DNA of 30,009 bases from Neoechinorhynchus agilis (GCA_051530055.1 JBMGUZ010000033.1:1-30009), one strand, 5' to 3'; shown: positions 9,337 to 19,940, counted from the first letter of the stretch. Notes: generated from the sequence alone by a model not told the origin. Program-made: numbers and translations.

Positions 9337-9589
9337 TCAGGAATCCCACAATGGAAAAAGAGCCCATAATCCACGGAGTGCGCAATGAAACTTTTTTCGA
9401 AGAAAGTCATTGGGTTACACAGAGGATCCATTTGTCCGTTTCATGATCCGGGAAAGTTGCACCACTTTAATGCGTTGAGGTCCAGGTCGTTTGCCGGGGG
9501 GGGGAGTTTTCTCAGAGCTCTTGGAAACATTCGTAGGAAATCGGGACGTTGTTCAGGTGGACGACCTTTGAAGTAAAAAACCGAGATTA

Positions 9590-10990
9590 GATATAACCCA
9601 CAAATTCCAAATGGATTTAAAATCTTTAGTTTGTATGGCGAGTTGACCTATTTCTTGAGTTTCTTCATAACGTCTTTAATGTTCAAGTTTTTAATGAGTG
9701 TTTACGCAGGAATTTCTATTTTGGACGATTTCCTCATCGAGGTTGTAAAATTCTCCTATCTTACGTTTTCCTAAAGTGGAACGAGAGTTTAAAATGAACT
9801 TTGTCTTTCTGGGATTAAAGTTTAACCTTATTTGAGGTAGGTGATTGTTTAAAAAATAAGCAACGATGATAAACCAGCTCTTGCCGTGATGTGGCTTGAA
9901 TTACACTATCGGCGTATAATGTGATTTCTTTGAATACTCCATAATTCTACCCTATAAATTGTTTGGCCCAACAAATAGTATAGGTGAAAGACGAATTCCC
10001 TGGGCACTCCAAGAACGGAAAATATTTAATTCTGTCAAGGTCATCTTAAGAATAGAAAAATTTGGATTTTATAGTATTATTCAAGATATCTTTATATCAA
10101 AATATATGCTAATATTATCAAAAGCCTTTGAGAGATCCAAAGCAATCAAGATATTTATCGATTTGGTGCCGAGTGAATTTCCAGGGAAAAACCATCGAAT
10201 CTGAGATCTATGGAATCAGATAGTTCTGAATAGATATAGGACGAAAATCTCTCGGGGAAGAAATATTCTTACTTTTTTGTCTAACTCAGAAGATTCGCTT
10301 AGATATGTTGATATCCGACCATTTCTGAACGAGAGATGAAACCAGCACGAGCGGAAGCTTCCATGGTAGATGCTTAGTTTTAGATTTCCAATCTCGGCTG
10401 ATATCAGACGCTCTTAAATTAATACGTCAAAGTTTACGGGGTTAAAAATCAAGATTTTCCCACAATCTCTAGAATGTCATCTACAAACGAAGCGTTTATC
10501 ATAGAGCCTCACCAACCGGCCGCTTATCGCCGGGGTCAAAAACGTTTTGGGGGCCCCTTTCGTGGAATACGAAGCGAAGAAAGTTATCCGTTTCTTATCG
10601 AAATCTAATTGGAATCGTGCCCTACTCTAAACAAGTATGTCCAGAAATTAGATGGAACAGCGTCCCCGATTTCCTTTACCTCATCATTTGCCTTTATTGT
10701 AAAAGTTTAGATCACAATCTGAGGACTGGATTAAAAAGATTGAAGTTTAACGAAGTGATCTTGAATGTTTTACCTAAAAGTTCGTTGTGCTCGGAGTTCT
10801 ACATAATCAAATCATCTTCCGTGCGAAGATAAACAACTGATTGGGTTTATGCCAAAGGCTTGAGCCATCACGCTCTCGGCCTGAGACACAGATCCAAATA
10901 AGTCGTCGAATTATTCGAGGAGAAAGTGGGGTATTGAGATGAAATAATCTCGATCGAGACAGTAGACCTGATCGCTCATTTCAAACACTT
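9590..10990 (-). mobile_element. Degenerate LINE: endonuclease end plus reverse transcriptase
   Basis: Read on the minus strand from right to left. TFSSNNSTTYLDLCL (10873-10932) is the end of a LINE EEP domain. DFRPISI (about 10210-10270) is RT block 1. LDCFGSLKGFDNIS-like text (about 10110-10160) is the DxxxAFD region. GIRLSPILF (about 9970-10000) follows, then ITLYADSVIQATS at 9890-9930 as the YADD box with the last Asp replaced by Ser. LNPRKTKF-like text (about 9790) follows. The order and spacing fit Jockey/CR1-type LINEs. Many stops and frame changes show an old, inactive copy. Up to 11.6 kb only faint traces continue. Confidence 0.6.
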
Positions 10991-10999
10991 TGATGAAGG

Positions 11000-11878
11000 C
11001 TCATTAAGGTCAACGAAGACGAAATTTACTCCTGAATTCAAAATATTTCTTTAGAGCTCTTTCGTTTGTGGTATATGAACTTTACGAAGCCGAATTTAGA
11101 TATTGCTGACCAAAACGTTCCTTCCACCGTACAAGAACCAAAAGAAAAAGTATGGGAAGTAGAAGGAGGCTAATTGGGAGATTTGTCGGGATTGAAAATT
11201 AGTTTGAAAAGGGATAAAATTCCATGTGACTATCAGCAACTGAGGGTGTAATAGAAATCCCGAAATGATCTTACAATGAATTACCAGAGGGAGACCGTTT
11301 AATGAATAGGCTGACTCTGTTACCTACGCAGAAGCAATATCTGCGCGAGAAAATTCTTTCAAAAAGAAAGGAATTGCAAAGAATCCATAGCATTCCACTG
11401 CATCGATTTCATACCTATTGTAAGTCAGGTGCTCCCAAAAAGCGAGAAAATTATCAAAACTCAATTCTATTCCTACAAGAATTAACAAAGGCAACTTTAG
11501 AGATTTTCTTTAACCACTGCCTGGTCCTGATGGAAATGTCCTTGATTTTACATTTTTATATTTATCGAAGTTTATAAACACGCATTTTGATTTACGGATA
11601 ATTTTAACATTCGGGTTTAAAGTGGGGCGACCGGGTAAATTTATTATCTCCGCAAATGTAAGGAGATTGAGAGCGACAACTCACAGAATTTCGAGTGCTT
11701 CGAAACAAGATTCGGTTTATTCATGGACGTGTGTAAAAACGTTTAATTAATTCGTTAAAACCTGAGCGTGAATGGCACGAAAAAGTGAATTGGAAAAGTG
11801 AAACGGTTCAATTTTGATGATCAAGGAATTGCTAAGGTTGCGGAACTTCTTTTTATTCAGCGGAAAATACGCTGTATC
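11000..11878. other. No supported gene; possible decayed LINE 5' sequence
   Basis: A 91-codon plus-strand frame at 11302-11577 has basic, low-complexity text and no family resemblance. The minus strand shows only broken frames that could be the upstream part of the LINE at 9.6-11 kb. I do not call a gene here. Confidence 0.4.
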
Positions 11879-12605
11879 TTATGGAGCTGTGGAGGATATT
11901 AGACATTCCGAGCAAACGGATTGTTGATTAGGAACCAGCTCAGATATGGACGTTTGTGAAGAAGATGGTTTCGCGGCTGTAAAATAACCTGAGGTTAGTT
12001 CGTGAATGGGAGTGAGAAGGCCATCGAGCCCAAAGGATCCCCTTGCTGGTTTTCTCTTTCTGACCACAAAACGTGGCTATTGAACAACAAGGGTATTGCA
12101 GTCCCATTAGGCATTAACGAAATAACGAAATGCTTCTGGCGCGTGATCTCTAAGTACTTCGAGCAAATCTGCTCGGTGAACTGTATTGAATGCATTTTTG
12201 AAATCACATTTCAAGATCACGCACAGCTTTGAGTTTCTGGTGATGAATGTAAGGAGTTAATGAACAATCGCCTCTGCGCCACAAGATGTACAGCAGCCTA
12301 ACTGAGTAGGGCGAAGCAGTATCCCTACGTTTTCCGCTATCATTTTATTTAAAATTTTGCTGTAAAGCAGCGTGGATTTGTTTCAATTGCAATGGGACAA
12401 ATTCCACCTTCCTTTTTTTGCGAGGGCACACATAGATGCGCCGAAAATAACTCAATTGCTTTCGGAATCAACTCTACCACTGCAAATTGGTCAACAAGGC
12501 GTGCCAATGCATCTTCTAGGAACTGGGCAGCTTCACCTACTGAAAAGGAAGTCATATCGTGTAGGTGTTGAAGCCGGAGCTCGTCAAGCCCGTGAGCTGA
12601 TTCGT
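11879..12605 (-). mobile_element. LINE reverse transcriptase, inverted 5' segment (N-terminal half)
   Basis: The minus strand reads, in order: HGLDELRLQHLHDMTS (pre-RT), VELIPKAIELFSAHLCVPSQKKEGGICPIAI (about 12360-12480), TQLGCCTSCGAEAIVH (about 12270-12320), a DFKNAFNTVH block (about 12176-12205; the family D..NAFN motif), and ENQQGDPLGSMAFSL (about 12020-12060; the QQGDPLG box). HELTSGYF follows. This is a clear LINE RT of the 'GAEAAVH ... QQGDPLG' type. It stops just where the YxDD box would come. The C-terminal half of the same kind of protein lies next to it on the opposite strand. Several stops and frame changes occur. Confidence 0.8.
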
Positions 12606-13484
12606 TACGGCGAAAATTGGCATTGAATTGAATGCTGCGAAATGCGAGATTTGAGTGATAAACGTGGAAGATGAGGTGTGCAGGCAAACTATCGTGAAAG
12701 ATTTTAGGAACCTGGCCCCCGAGATTGAATTGATTACTCTAGACCGGTTGGGTCTTCTTGGAAGTTGCATTTGTGGTTCTGATGTCGGAGCAGAGATTAC
12801 CAATCTTCAACCGCAACTTTCGGTGTTGTGCCAACGAGTTGATGAATTATCTTCACACGAGGCCCTGTTCTTGATCAAGAACACCCTCTTCATTCCAAAA
12901 TTGATGGATAAGCTGCGCACAGCACATTTTTTAGACATAAGGATAGGCTGGCAAAATTAGACGGGACGGTGAAAGCCTGTCGAGAATTTTTAAATACTCA
13001 GTTGTCGGACGAGGCCTGGCGTCAAGCGTCCTTGCCTGTATCGTCCGGCGATTTGGGTTTCCGAAAAGCAGCCGGTATTTCTCTGCTAGCTTATTTGGGA
13101 TCGTATGTAGCAAGCCGCAAAGTTGTTAAATCCGTTCTTGGCGAGAATTACACAGCCGTGCTCTGAATACTGTGAATGCGTCCAACATCCAAGCGTCGAG
13201 CAATCTTTGCCGACTCGATGGCAGCCGTATACCGTACGGTATCGCAGTATTCCCTTGGCGAGAAGGAAAATGCCTTCTCTGGGACGCCATTCGCAGCCTG
13301 CAACATGAAATTCGCCGTCATTAAACCAGAGGGAGCAGCAGCCGCCGCTGAGGAACGCAAAAAGATAAAATACAGGGACCTGAGTCGAAATCATTATTTT
13401 GTTCCCTTTGACGTCGAGACGCTCAGGTCATTTGGTACCGCAGCGCAGGACCTGGTCATGCAATTGTCTAAAAGATTGAGATGA
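12600..13484 (+). mobile_element. LINE C-terminal segment (3' part), plus strand
   Basis: The plus strand starts abruptly with KIGIELNAAKCEI, the 'GL.LN..KCE' block that normally follows the RT YxDD box. It continues with VKDFRNLAPEIELITLDRLG, HEALFLIKNTLFIPKLM-like text (about 12860-12910) and LSDEAWRQASLPVSSGDLGFRKAAG (about 12990-13070), then LLAYLGSYVAS. It ends with YFVPFDVETLRSFGTAAQDL (about 13396-13455), the usual C-terminus of this LINE family. Three frames are used, so it is broken. With the inverted N-terminal half at 11879-12605 it accounts for nearly one complete RT region. Confidence 0.8.
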
Positions 13485-13529
13485 ATCAATGGCGATCGAA
13501 GGGCAGGGGCATTCCTCCTGGTAAACGAT

Positions 13530-14340
13530 TTAAAGTTAACAAATTAAGTATTTTTATTCTCCAGCATAATCTTTTTATTTTTATCGACAAATGTCCCATG
13601 TTTGAGTTCCTTATAGATCTTCTTGTTGGGTGCTGGAAAGTTGAAACCTAAAATTCTGGAATAATTTTTAATTTTACATGTATTTGTTAAATTATTTTCT
13701 TCTAGCAATGCCTTAAGCTTTGCCCCTGCACCTGAGGTTTTTGTTAAAGGTATAATATTAATTTCAGCTCTGTTAACGGCTAAATTTGCCTTTTTGAACA
13801 TTTGGTCCAAGTTGGTAAAAAATCCCTATTTGGTTTATTAAAATATTACTTTTTTATTGTGTAATAAAAAGAATAGGTCGTCCGCGAAGGCCCAATATTT
13901 ACAATTCTTTTTATTAACTAGTTTTAATTTTTTTATTATTCCTACGAGGAATAAAGTGGATGAGAGTTGGAAGCCCGGAGGCACTCCGTTTCTCGAATGA
14001 AAGCATGTTTTGTTGGAATTAATGTCCATAAAACAGGATTTGGATTCAAATGAAAATTGCGTTATTTTTCAATTTCTTTGGGATTCTTAAATGATTCATT
14101 ACTTCATAAATAAAATTTCATTTGATAACATCAAAAGCTTTGTTAATGTCAAGTTATAGCAAGACTTTATTGACCGCAGTAATTTTATTATTGAAGTTCT
14201 GCAAATCATATATCAACGACTTTACTCCTTTACCTTAGAATGAATCCGTGGAAGTTTTGTGGCATCAATTTTTTCTTCAGAATATATTTCTCTAAATTTT
14301 TATTCACAACTTTTACTATAATTGAGATAAGAAGGTTCTG
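13530..14340 (-). mobile_element. AT-rich LINE reverse transcriptase fragment
   Basis: The minus strand shows KNLEKYILKKKLMPQNFHGF, LDINKAFDVI (the DxxKAFD block), then NGVPPGFQLSSTLFLVGI (family norm GVPQGxxLSxxLF) and YWAFADDLFFLL with FADD at 13877-13888, both in one open frame. Next come NLAVNRAEINIIPLTKTSGA and RILGFNFPAPNKKIYKEL. The order is that of a non-LTR reverse transcriptase. Both catalytic aspartates of FADD are kept, but stops and frame changes are spread through the copy. It is a different family from the neighbouring LINEs and much more AT-rich. Confidence 0.75.
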
Positions 14341-14389
14341 AATTGCGATAAGTCCTATATCACCAGGGTTTGAAATTATTTTTTTACTA

Positions 14390-14957
14390 TTTTCCAGGCC
14401 AGACCTAAAATGGCATTCCCACGTCTCTTTAGCCCTCAGAAATCATAATTTCAAGTCCTACCTCTTAAAACGCCTTCGTCGTTTGGGGGTGATCCCTGCA
14501 GATCTAGCGAAATTTTATCTAGCTTACATTCTCTCATCCATAACGTACGGCTACCCCACATTCTGCAATCTCTCCAAATCACAGCTATGCAAGCTAGAAG
14601 TTTTCCATAGTAGAGCTGCCCAAATTTGCTCCGCTGATTTTCTCTTCATGAAAGACACTCTCCTAGCAATTTTCACAAAGCAGAGCAAACGCCTGATGTC
14701 GAATGCGCCGCAATTCGCTCTCCATATTACCCCATTCACCCACCCTCACAGAACGCGTAAGCCATCCTCCTTCAAACCGCACAAATCGCGAACCAAAACC
14801 CACCTTCATTGCTTCTTTGCTGCTGCTCAGTCATTTTTAAATAGAAACTGAATCGGAGGAAAGAGCACAACCAACTATACTTCGGCAACCAAAGATACAT
14901 GGGCGGGTATAGTTGTTTACTTTCAAAGTAAAATAAATAAAACGTGTTTGAAATTTA
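14390..14957 (+). mobile_element. LINE C-terminal end with 3' UTR
   Basis: The plus strand reads HVSLALRNHNFKSYLLKRL, then LGVIPADLAKFYLAYILSSITYGYP and FHSRAAQICSADF, then THPHRTRKPSSFKPHKSRTK and a stop at 14849-14851. This is the thumb/C-terminal region of a Jockey-like LINE. About 105 bp of 3' UTR follows, ending in AAATAAATAAAACGTG. The same 3' end pattern recurs at about 21700-21750, closing the LINE at 19.26-21.75 kb, so both belong to one family. The last 120 codons are free of stops, making this among the best-kept LINE pieces of the window. It directly abuts the minus-strand RT fragment to its left. Confidence 0.8.
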
Positions 14958-16084
14958 TTAATAATAAGTGCTGGAAAGATAGTTTTCTACTCCAAAGTCC
15001 TGATCAAACTTCTCTGTTGTAATTAATTGTAATAATTTAGGGGAGCGAGAAAGGGAGCATTGTTGGCATTATATTTACCATTCCATAACGAGAGGAGATA
15101 TTCTTTGAATAGTTCCTTTGAATCGCTATTAGGGAAGGAGTTACTCCAAAAAGATTCCTAAATAAAATTTGGCTAATTACCTCTGTTTATGGAATTGTGC
15201 CCATCCAATTGGAGGCTTTGTGTTTCCAATCTATCCATTTTTTATTTAAAAGTGCATTCCAACAATTTGAAGAGATCTTTTTGAATGTTCGTCTTTTTAT
15301 TCTATCTCTTTATAGATTTTCATTTGCAAGATATTTGCAAAATTCTACTATACAAAATTTACTTAAGGTCATGTTGCCTTGCAATTCACTGATTATTGAT
15401 AATCCTTTAGATGTGAAAAAATGACCAAGTTATCATTGGCGGCCTTGGAGATAATATTATTCATTTCAGTTAATTTTATACATTTTTTGTTTAGATTAGA
15501 TTTTATTTGATGGTTTGAAATTAATGATAGTCTTGTCATAGAAAACCACTTTAGTCTTTAGATCGAACTGCGCCCATCGGTGTGCGAGGGGACTGATCCT
15601 ACAACGCATTACGGGAACACATCGATCTGTTTTGGCAAGGGAATGATTGCTTTCATTTCAACTCCATGCAAATCAACATGCGATCCAAAGACTACTAAAA
15701 GGCATCGTGAATGGCTTTCTATGCATACAGAATAATGATATGAGACAATTACTCCAATCAAATCACACAGCGCCGTAAGTTATTCCATCAATTTGTAGTT
15801 GTTATGCACGGAATGATTGAGAGTAACATTTAAGATTAGTGATTATATCCACCTTCGAGATGCTGTGGTGGAAAATTAGTCATTCTACTCGCTACATTTA
15901 CGGGAATTCCAAGAAGATGCAATATGGATTTACATTTATCCGCAATTCTGCTTGATTTGAGATCCAGTGAAGGCAAATGAAATTACTGAACTTCATTACA
16001 CGAAGTCACGTCTTTGGACTCATGCAATGTTGGATGCATTCCATCCATTGGCAGAAGTGAAGACTTTCACATTCCTTTTTTTTG
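14958..16084. other. No supported gene
   Basis: A plus-strand frame at 15197-15424 (QFEEIFLNVRLFILSLYRF) loosely resembles the C-terminal region of AT-rich LINEs but is too weak to call. At 15562-15776 there is an exon-like block: it follows TCTTTAG, is open for about 58 codons from IELRPSVCEG and ends at a GTAAGT donor only in a frame that contains stops. I do not call it a gene. Confidence 0.35.
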
Positions 16085-16425
16085 TAAATAGCGCCTTAGC
16101 AATCAAATGCGATATGTCTCTTATTCTCATTTTTGAATAAGTATCGATATATGTGGCAATAATTATATTTTCCAAGCACTAGACGAAAGCTTAGAAAATA
16201 ATTTTGATATTATGATCCATCCTTTAACCTATTCTAAATTTAATTAAAGACTAATTACCAAAACCATTGCATACAAAAATCAATACTTAAAAGCGGACCA
16301 CAATTTCGAGATTTCTCTTACTTTAATTTTCAATCAGATTTGCAATTAATCTCAATAATTATATTCTCGAAGCATAAGACAAAAAGTCGGAAAATTATTT
16401 TGTATTTATGGGGTCGTGGTAAAAT
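16085..16425 (+). repeat. Diverged tandem repeat of about 200 bp, first locus
   Basis: The element AATTATATT..AAGCA.TAGACGAAA..TTAGAAAAT at about 16160 recurs at about 16358 (AATTATATTCTCGAAGCATA). The same block, with TTTCGAGATTTCTC and CAACCTATTCTAAATTTAAT-like neighbours, recurs at 18479-18800. Units are roughly 70-80% alike, with internal order preserved. There is no coding content. Confidence 0.6.
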
Positions 16426-16496
16426 ATCCCAACCGCAGATATTGTTTCCGGCACATTTCGCTTTCTAGCAAACGACGGACAATTAAGACTTTGACT

Positions 16497-16604
16497 AGAC
16501 GACTCTTCGTGGGTCTTTTCAATTAATTATTTTGCTTCAACGCATTTGTTTGATATTTCTGAATCTTAAGCTTTTAATTTTAAGCAGACGTCTCGAAGAG
16601 TCGT
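16497..16604. repeat. Short inverted repeat around an AT-rich loop
   Basis: GACGACTCTTCG near 16499 pairs with CGAAGAGTCGTC near 16593. The stem is about 12 bp and the loop about 80 bp. It could be a weak terminal inverted repeat or chance. No flanking duplication was found. Confidence 0.4.
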
Positions 16605-17178
16605 CGCCATTTTTTTCGTGTGCGTTGTTGAAGATCGCTTATTTGTTCACAATCGTAATGGTTTATAATGACACTCGTGTTTTTCCCGGCGACAGTTGAG
16701 ACTGAACCATTTTATTAAGAAACTCTCCTTTGGTATCTTTCATCGGGTGCTCTTGCTTTATTCCGTCATTAGATACTTTAATGCTCATTGGTTCCGCTTT
16801 CGTCATTGCTGAAAACTCCTGAGTTTCCATATCTTTTATATGCAATAGAATTGGTTTGTTTTCTATGTTCAGAAAATAGTTCTTTTCCTGTCAGACTGCA
16901 TCATTTTCTCCCTATTACATTTTTAAAGTTGGCAAATTCCATCGTAGGATTTTTCGCTGATCTTTTAGCCTCATCGGATTGGCTCCCATTATTCATGCGA
17001 TGTTTCCGAGTTTTCGAGCGGCAACTGTAAATTTCTGTCTAACATTTGAGGCTTGTTAACTTTAACACGAGATTCTTGTCGGATCGATTTTACTGAGTAC
17101 GTTCGCTCTGTTAACATTGGAGAGTTTCCTTGATTTTCCGAATTTAACCTTCCTAGAGATTTTTCATTGATATTTGAA

Positions 17179-17415
17179 TTGAGTCGTTTTGATCCGAGTA
17201 CAGTACTCGGTGATTTCTATTGGCCATTTCTGGCTCAGGACTTTCATTTGGAGATGTGTCATCGATTTTTCAAATTGAGTTGTTATGATCCGACGACGCT
17301 ACTTTGCGATTTTTGCCGAGCTTTTAGTTCGATTACCTTTACCAAGAACTTTCTCACTCCCATTCTTAATCAAGTCTTTTTGTTCCGACGATGTTACCGT
17401 GATTTCTGGCACTTC
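17179..17415. repeat. Three degenerate 97-bp units at the 3' end of a coding frame
   Basis: Plus-strand blocks beginning ATTGAGTCGTTTTGATCCGA (17179), ATTGAGTTGTTATGATCCGA (17276) and the related AGTCTTTTTGTTCCGACGA (about 17372) are spaced 96-97 bp apart. Read on the minus strand they give related peptides: SEQKDLI, SDHNNSI and SDQNDSI. The frame of the 183-codon gene reads the first unit and ends in the second. So an ancestral protein repeat of about 32 residues appears truncated by a small indel. Confidence 0.6.
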
Positions 17416-17850
17416 CTTGGTATCTCCATTAGACCGTTGACTAATAAATCCGTCGTCCAGCGACACTTCTTTAACATTTTTAATTGGCTCAATGCGCTCC
17501 TTTGTTTTCGACGGCATTTCTCTAATTTCCACAGTACTTTTTCTCTTGCTCGAACTTTCCTTGACTAAGGAGCCTTCAACAGATCCATACTTTGCCCTCA
17601 AATAATCATTCCAACTGATGGTTTTAAAAATATCCGCATGCCCATGAGCGACTCGTTTAACCGTATAGTCCAGTTGCTGGTACGCTGTGGACTTACGTAA
17701 CCCGGATCTTCTTCTTCTATAGAACAAGGTTTCAATTGGCGAGACGTCTGGTAGAGGAAAAATTGAATTCTCCACATTCGACTCATTTGTTCCCTGCTTC
17801 TTGTCCTCACTGTCTTTTGCTTTCATTTCCATTTTTGATGTGTTGGTCAT
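17299..17850 (-). CDS. Uncharacterised 183-residue Lys/Ser/Glu-rich protein, possibly truncated
   Basis: The frame starts at ATG 17848-17850 (MTNTSKMEMKAKDSEDKK). Residues 44-53 are strongly basic (YRRRRSGLRK, like a nuclear localisation signal). Residues 55-90 are the most ordered-looking part (AYQQLDYTVKRVAHG, ISWNDYLRAKYGS). The rest is rich in Lys, Ser, Glu and Thr and likely disordered. The end lies inside a degenerate 32-residue repeat, and related text continues past the stop in another frame. Another minus-strand frame with similar composition lies at 16663-16845 (MHIKDMETQEFSAM). The gene may therefore once have run to about 16660, or may have further exons there. I do not recognise the family. 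A nuclear role is inferred only from the basic cluster. Confidence 0.45.
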   Translation of the reverse strand: MTNTSKMEMKAKDSEDKKQGTNESNVENSIFPLPDVSPIETLFYRRRRSGLRKSTAYQQLDYTVKRVAHGHADIFKTISWNDYLRAKYGSVEGSLVKESSSKRKSTVEIREMPSKTKERIEPIKNVKEVSLDDGFISQRSNGDTKEVPEITVTSSEQKDLIKNGSEKVLGKGNRTKSSAKIAK

Positions 17851-18478
17851 TTTCGAGAGTAAGTTATATGTAAATGCTTATCAAAGTAAAAAAGAAGAAA
17901 AGAGTGCCTATCACAGCCTTTGTCTGCGAAGGGAGTTTTATGCTAGTTTGTTTGGTACAAACAACTTTGGAACTCTTGCACTTGATCTGGTCAAATAAGC
18001 TAAACAATATAAAAACAGCAATTATTGGTTACTGAAAATTGTCTCTTTTCCCTGTGGTATACCAAGCCAATTGCTGTGTTTCAGGAAATGAATATTTAAA
18101 ATTTACGGATTAACGATTTGGCTTTCGTATTGCAAATTTAAGCCGTTTTAAATAGCTTTTCTTAGAACTTAACTCGTCAAAGTGTTTCTCTTTTACGGCA
18201 TATTTTCTACGTGTAGATTTAATGCTCAAATTAGGAATTTGAAGGCGGTTGTATGCTTTATGCTATTCCAGCATTTTTTTATTGTAAGAACTTTGAGGGG
18301 ATTTTCGTGTAAAATCTTTAATTTATATTGTCAGCTATTTAATTTTGTTATACTAAATTATTATTGATGATCATACTAGCCCAATACCAAAAGTACATTC
18401 ATTTCAACATCGAGTGTAATGTTCTTTTTTAAAGGTTTCTGGAACCTTTTTGGAAAAATTCAGTCATGATTAAAAACA
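17851..18478. other. No gene seen; 5' flank of the 183-codon frame
   Basis: AT-rich. Short plus-strand frames (17801-17998, 18182-18367) are phenylalanine/leucine-rich by base composition only. Nothing else is supported. Confidence 0.4.
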
Positions 18479-18800
18479 TAATTTTGGTTTCACGACCCAC
18501 CCTTCAACCTATTCTAAATTTAATAAAGGACTACTACAACAGCACCTTAGCGCTCAATTTCGAGATTTCTCTGACTTTAATTTTCAATGAGAATTACGAT
18601 TAGTCTCAATAATTATTTTCACAAATCGTAAGACAAAAACTCGGAAAATTATTTTGGTCTTGCCTTCCACAAGTCAACCAATCCCAAAAAGTAATAAGAG
18701 ACTACTTGCCTTAGATATTGTCAAAAACAATAAAAATCTTCGACAATTTCATTGATGTAAAATATTTTGAAAAATAGTCCTTAGCGATATAATGCGACAT
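18479..18800 (+). repeat. Diverged 200-bp repeat, second locus
   Basis: CACCCTTCAACCTATTCTAA, TTTCGAGATTTCTC and TCAATAATTATTTTC..AAATCGTAAGACAAAAA match the first locus (16085-16425) in the same orientation. The tail GAAAAATAGTCCTTAGCGAT...GCGACATGTCT matches 16090-16120 there. The order of parts is shifted by one unit, as expected for a tandem array read from different start points. Confidence 0.6.
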
Positions 18801-18861
18801 GTCTTCATTTTCTATCGGTCTTTATGATTGTCGATTATTTTAAACGTTCGCAGTACGAAGT

Positions 18862-19200
18862 TTAGTACGAAAACAAACCAGCAGCTTTGAAATTTGAGTT
18901 AGGGCAGAGGTCCTCATTGATGGATACTTGGGCATGCTTTAGATTAGAAGAGGACAAATTTGGAGTGCGATCAGAGCTGTGAAAACCAAGAGAGTCCTGG
19001 ACGGCATGCCACCATGTTAAATTGCCACCTAAACGCATTTTAGAGGAAAGGAAGTTTTTGCGGGCGATAAGTATTTTGTTAGTTAGTGCTTTTTGTAAAC
19101 CGAGAAAGCCTGCTAAGTTATTGCGATGGGCCTTAGAAGCTTGCCTTAGTTGAAGTTTCAAAATGGGAGTTATCCATGTAAGGTCGTGGTTGGACATTCC
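18862..19200 (-). mobile_element. LINE fragment (linker before the RT), minus strand
   Basis: A 111-codon minus-strand frame reads HDLTWITPILKLQLRQASKAH, FLGLQKALTNKILIARKNFL, RLGGNLTWWHAVQDSLGFHS and VSINEDLCPNSNF. This is the region between endonuclease and RT in Jockey-like LINEs. The same segment lies in opposite orientation at about 19390-19740 with about 82% DNA identity, so the two copies sit head to head about 190 bp apart. Confidence 0.75.
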
Positions 19201-19940
19201 ATTGAATGTTGCGAACTATGACCACTCTTCTGCCCTTATTACTCCCCCATCCCACCCCAGGGTTTAAAATCTCCCCGTTTACCAGTCTTGGATAAACGTG
19301 ATCATCACATCTACAATTTTATAAAATTGTTCAATTCTATAATTCGCACATTCCAGTCTGACAACAAAAATGACCCTTCCTTGGCTATGTCCTCCAAAAA
19401 AGTTCCCTAACTTCGAGAATACACAAGAAATTTATTAGAATATCCAACCGTGACCCACCACGGATAACCCGCATCTTGAAACTTCAGCAGTAAGCTCTAA
19501 AGGCCCACAGTAATAACCATCCGGACTTTCCCCCTTTACAAATAGCTCTAAATAACAAAATGCTTGTCGCCCGCAAAAACTTGCTTCCTCGAAAATTCGT
19601 TCAGGTGGCAATTGAACATGGTGGCGGGCTGTCAAGGACTCTCTTGGTATTCACAACCCTGATCGCACCCCAAATTTTTCCTCTTCTGGACTGAAACATG
19701 ACCTAGACTCCATCAATGAGACCCTCTGCCCTGACTAAAATTACAATCTCTGGTCCACATCAGACCACACAATCTTTTACGTCCACATCTGAAACTTTTG
19801 TCAGCTCACCGATACTCCCCTTAGTTTCGTCATACGAAGTCCTTCGACATTTCAAGAAATTACCTCGAAATTCGTCTTCTCAATCCGAAATCTCAAACTG
19901 GGCTCTTCGCTGAACCATCCCCCTGATATAATAATCAATA

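Noticed and set aside
9155-9576. Short frames on both strands upstream of the 463-codon gene
   Set aside because: They overlap the CRE sites and CpG-rich promoter, with no protein motif or splice support.
15562-15777. Exon-like block between TCTTTAG and a GTAAGT donor
   Set aside because: The frame that fits the acceptor reaches stop codons before the donor, and no partner exon is seen.
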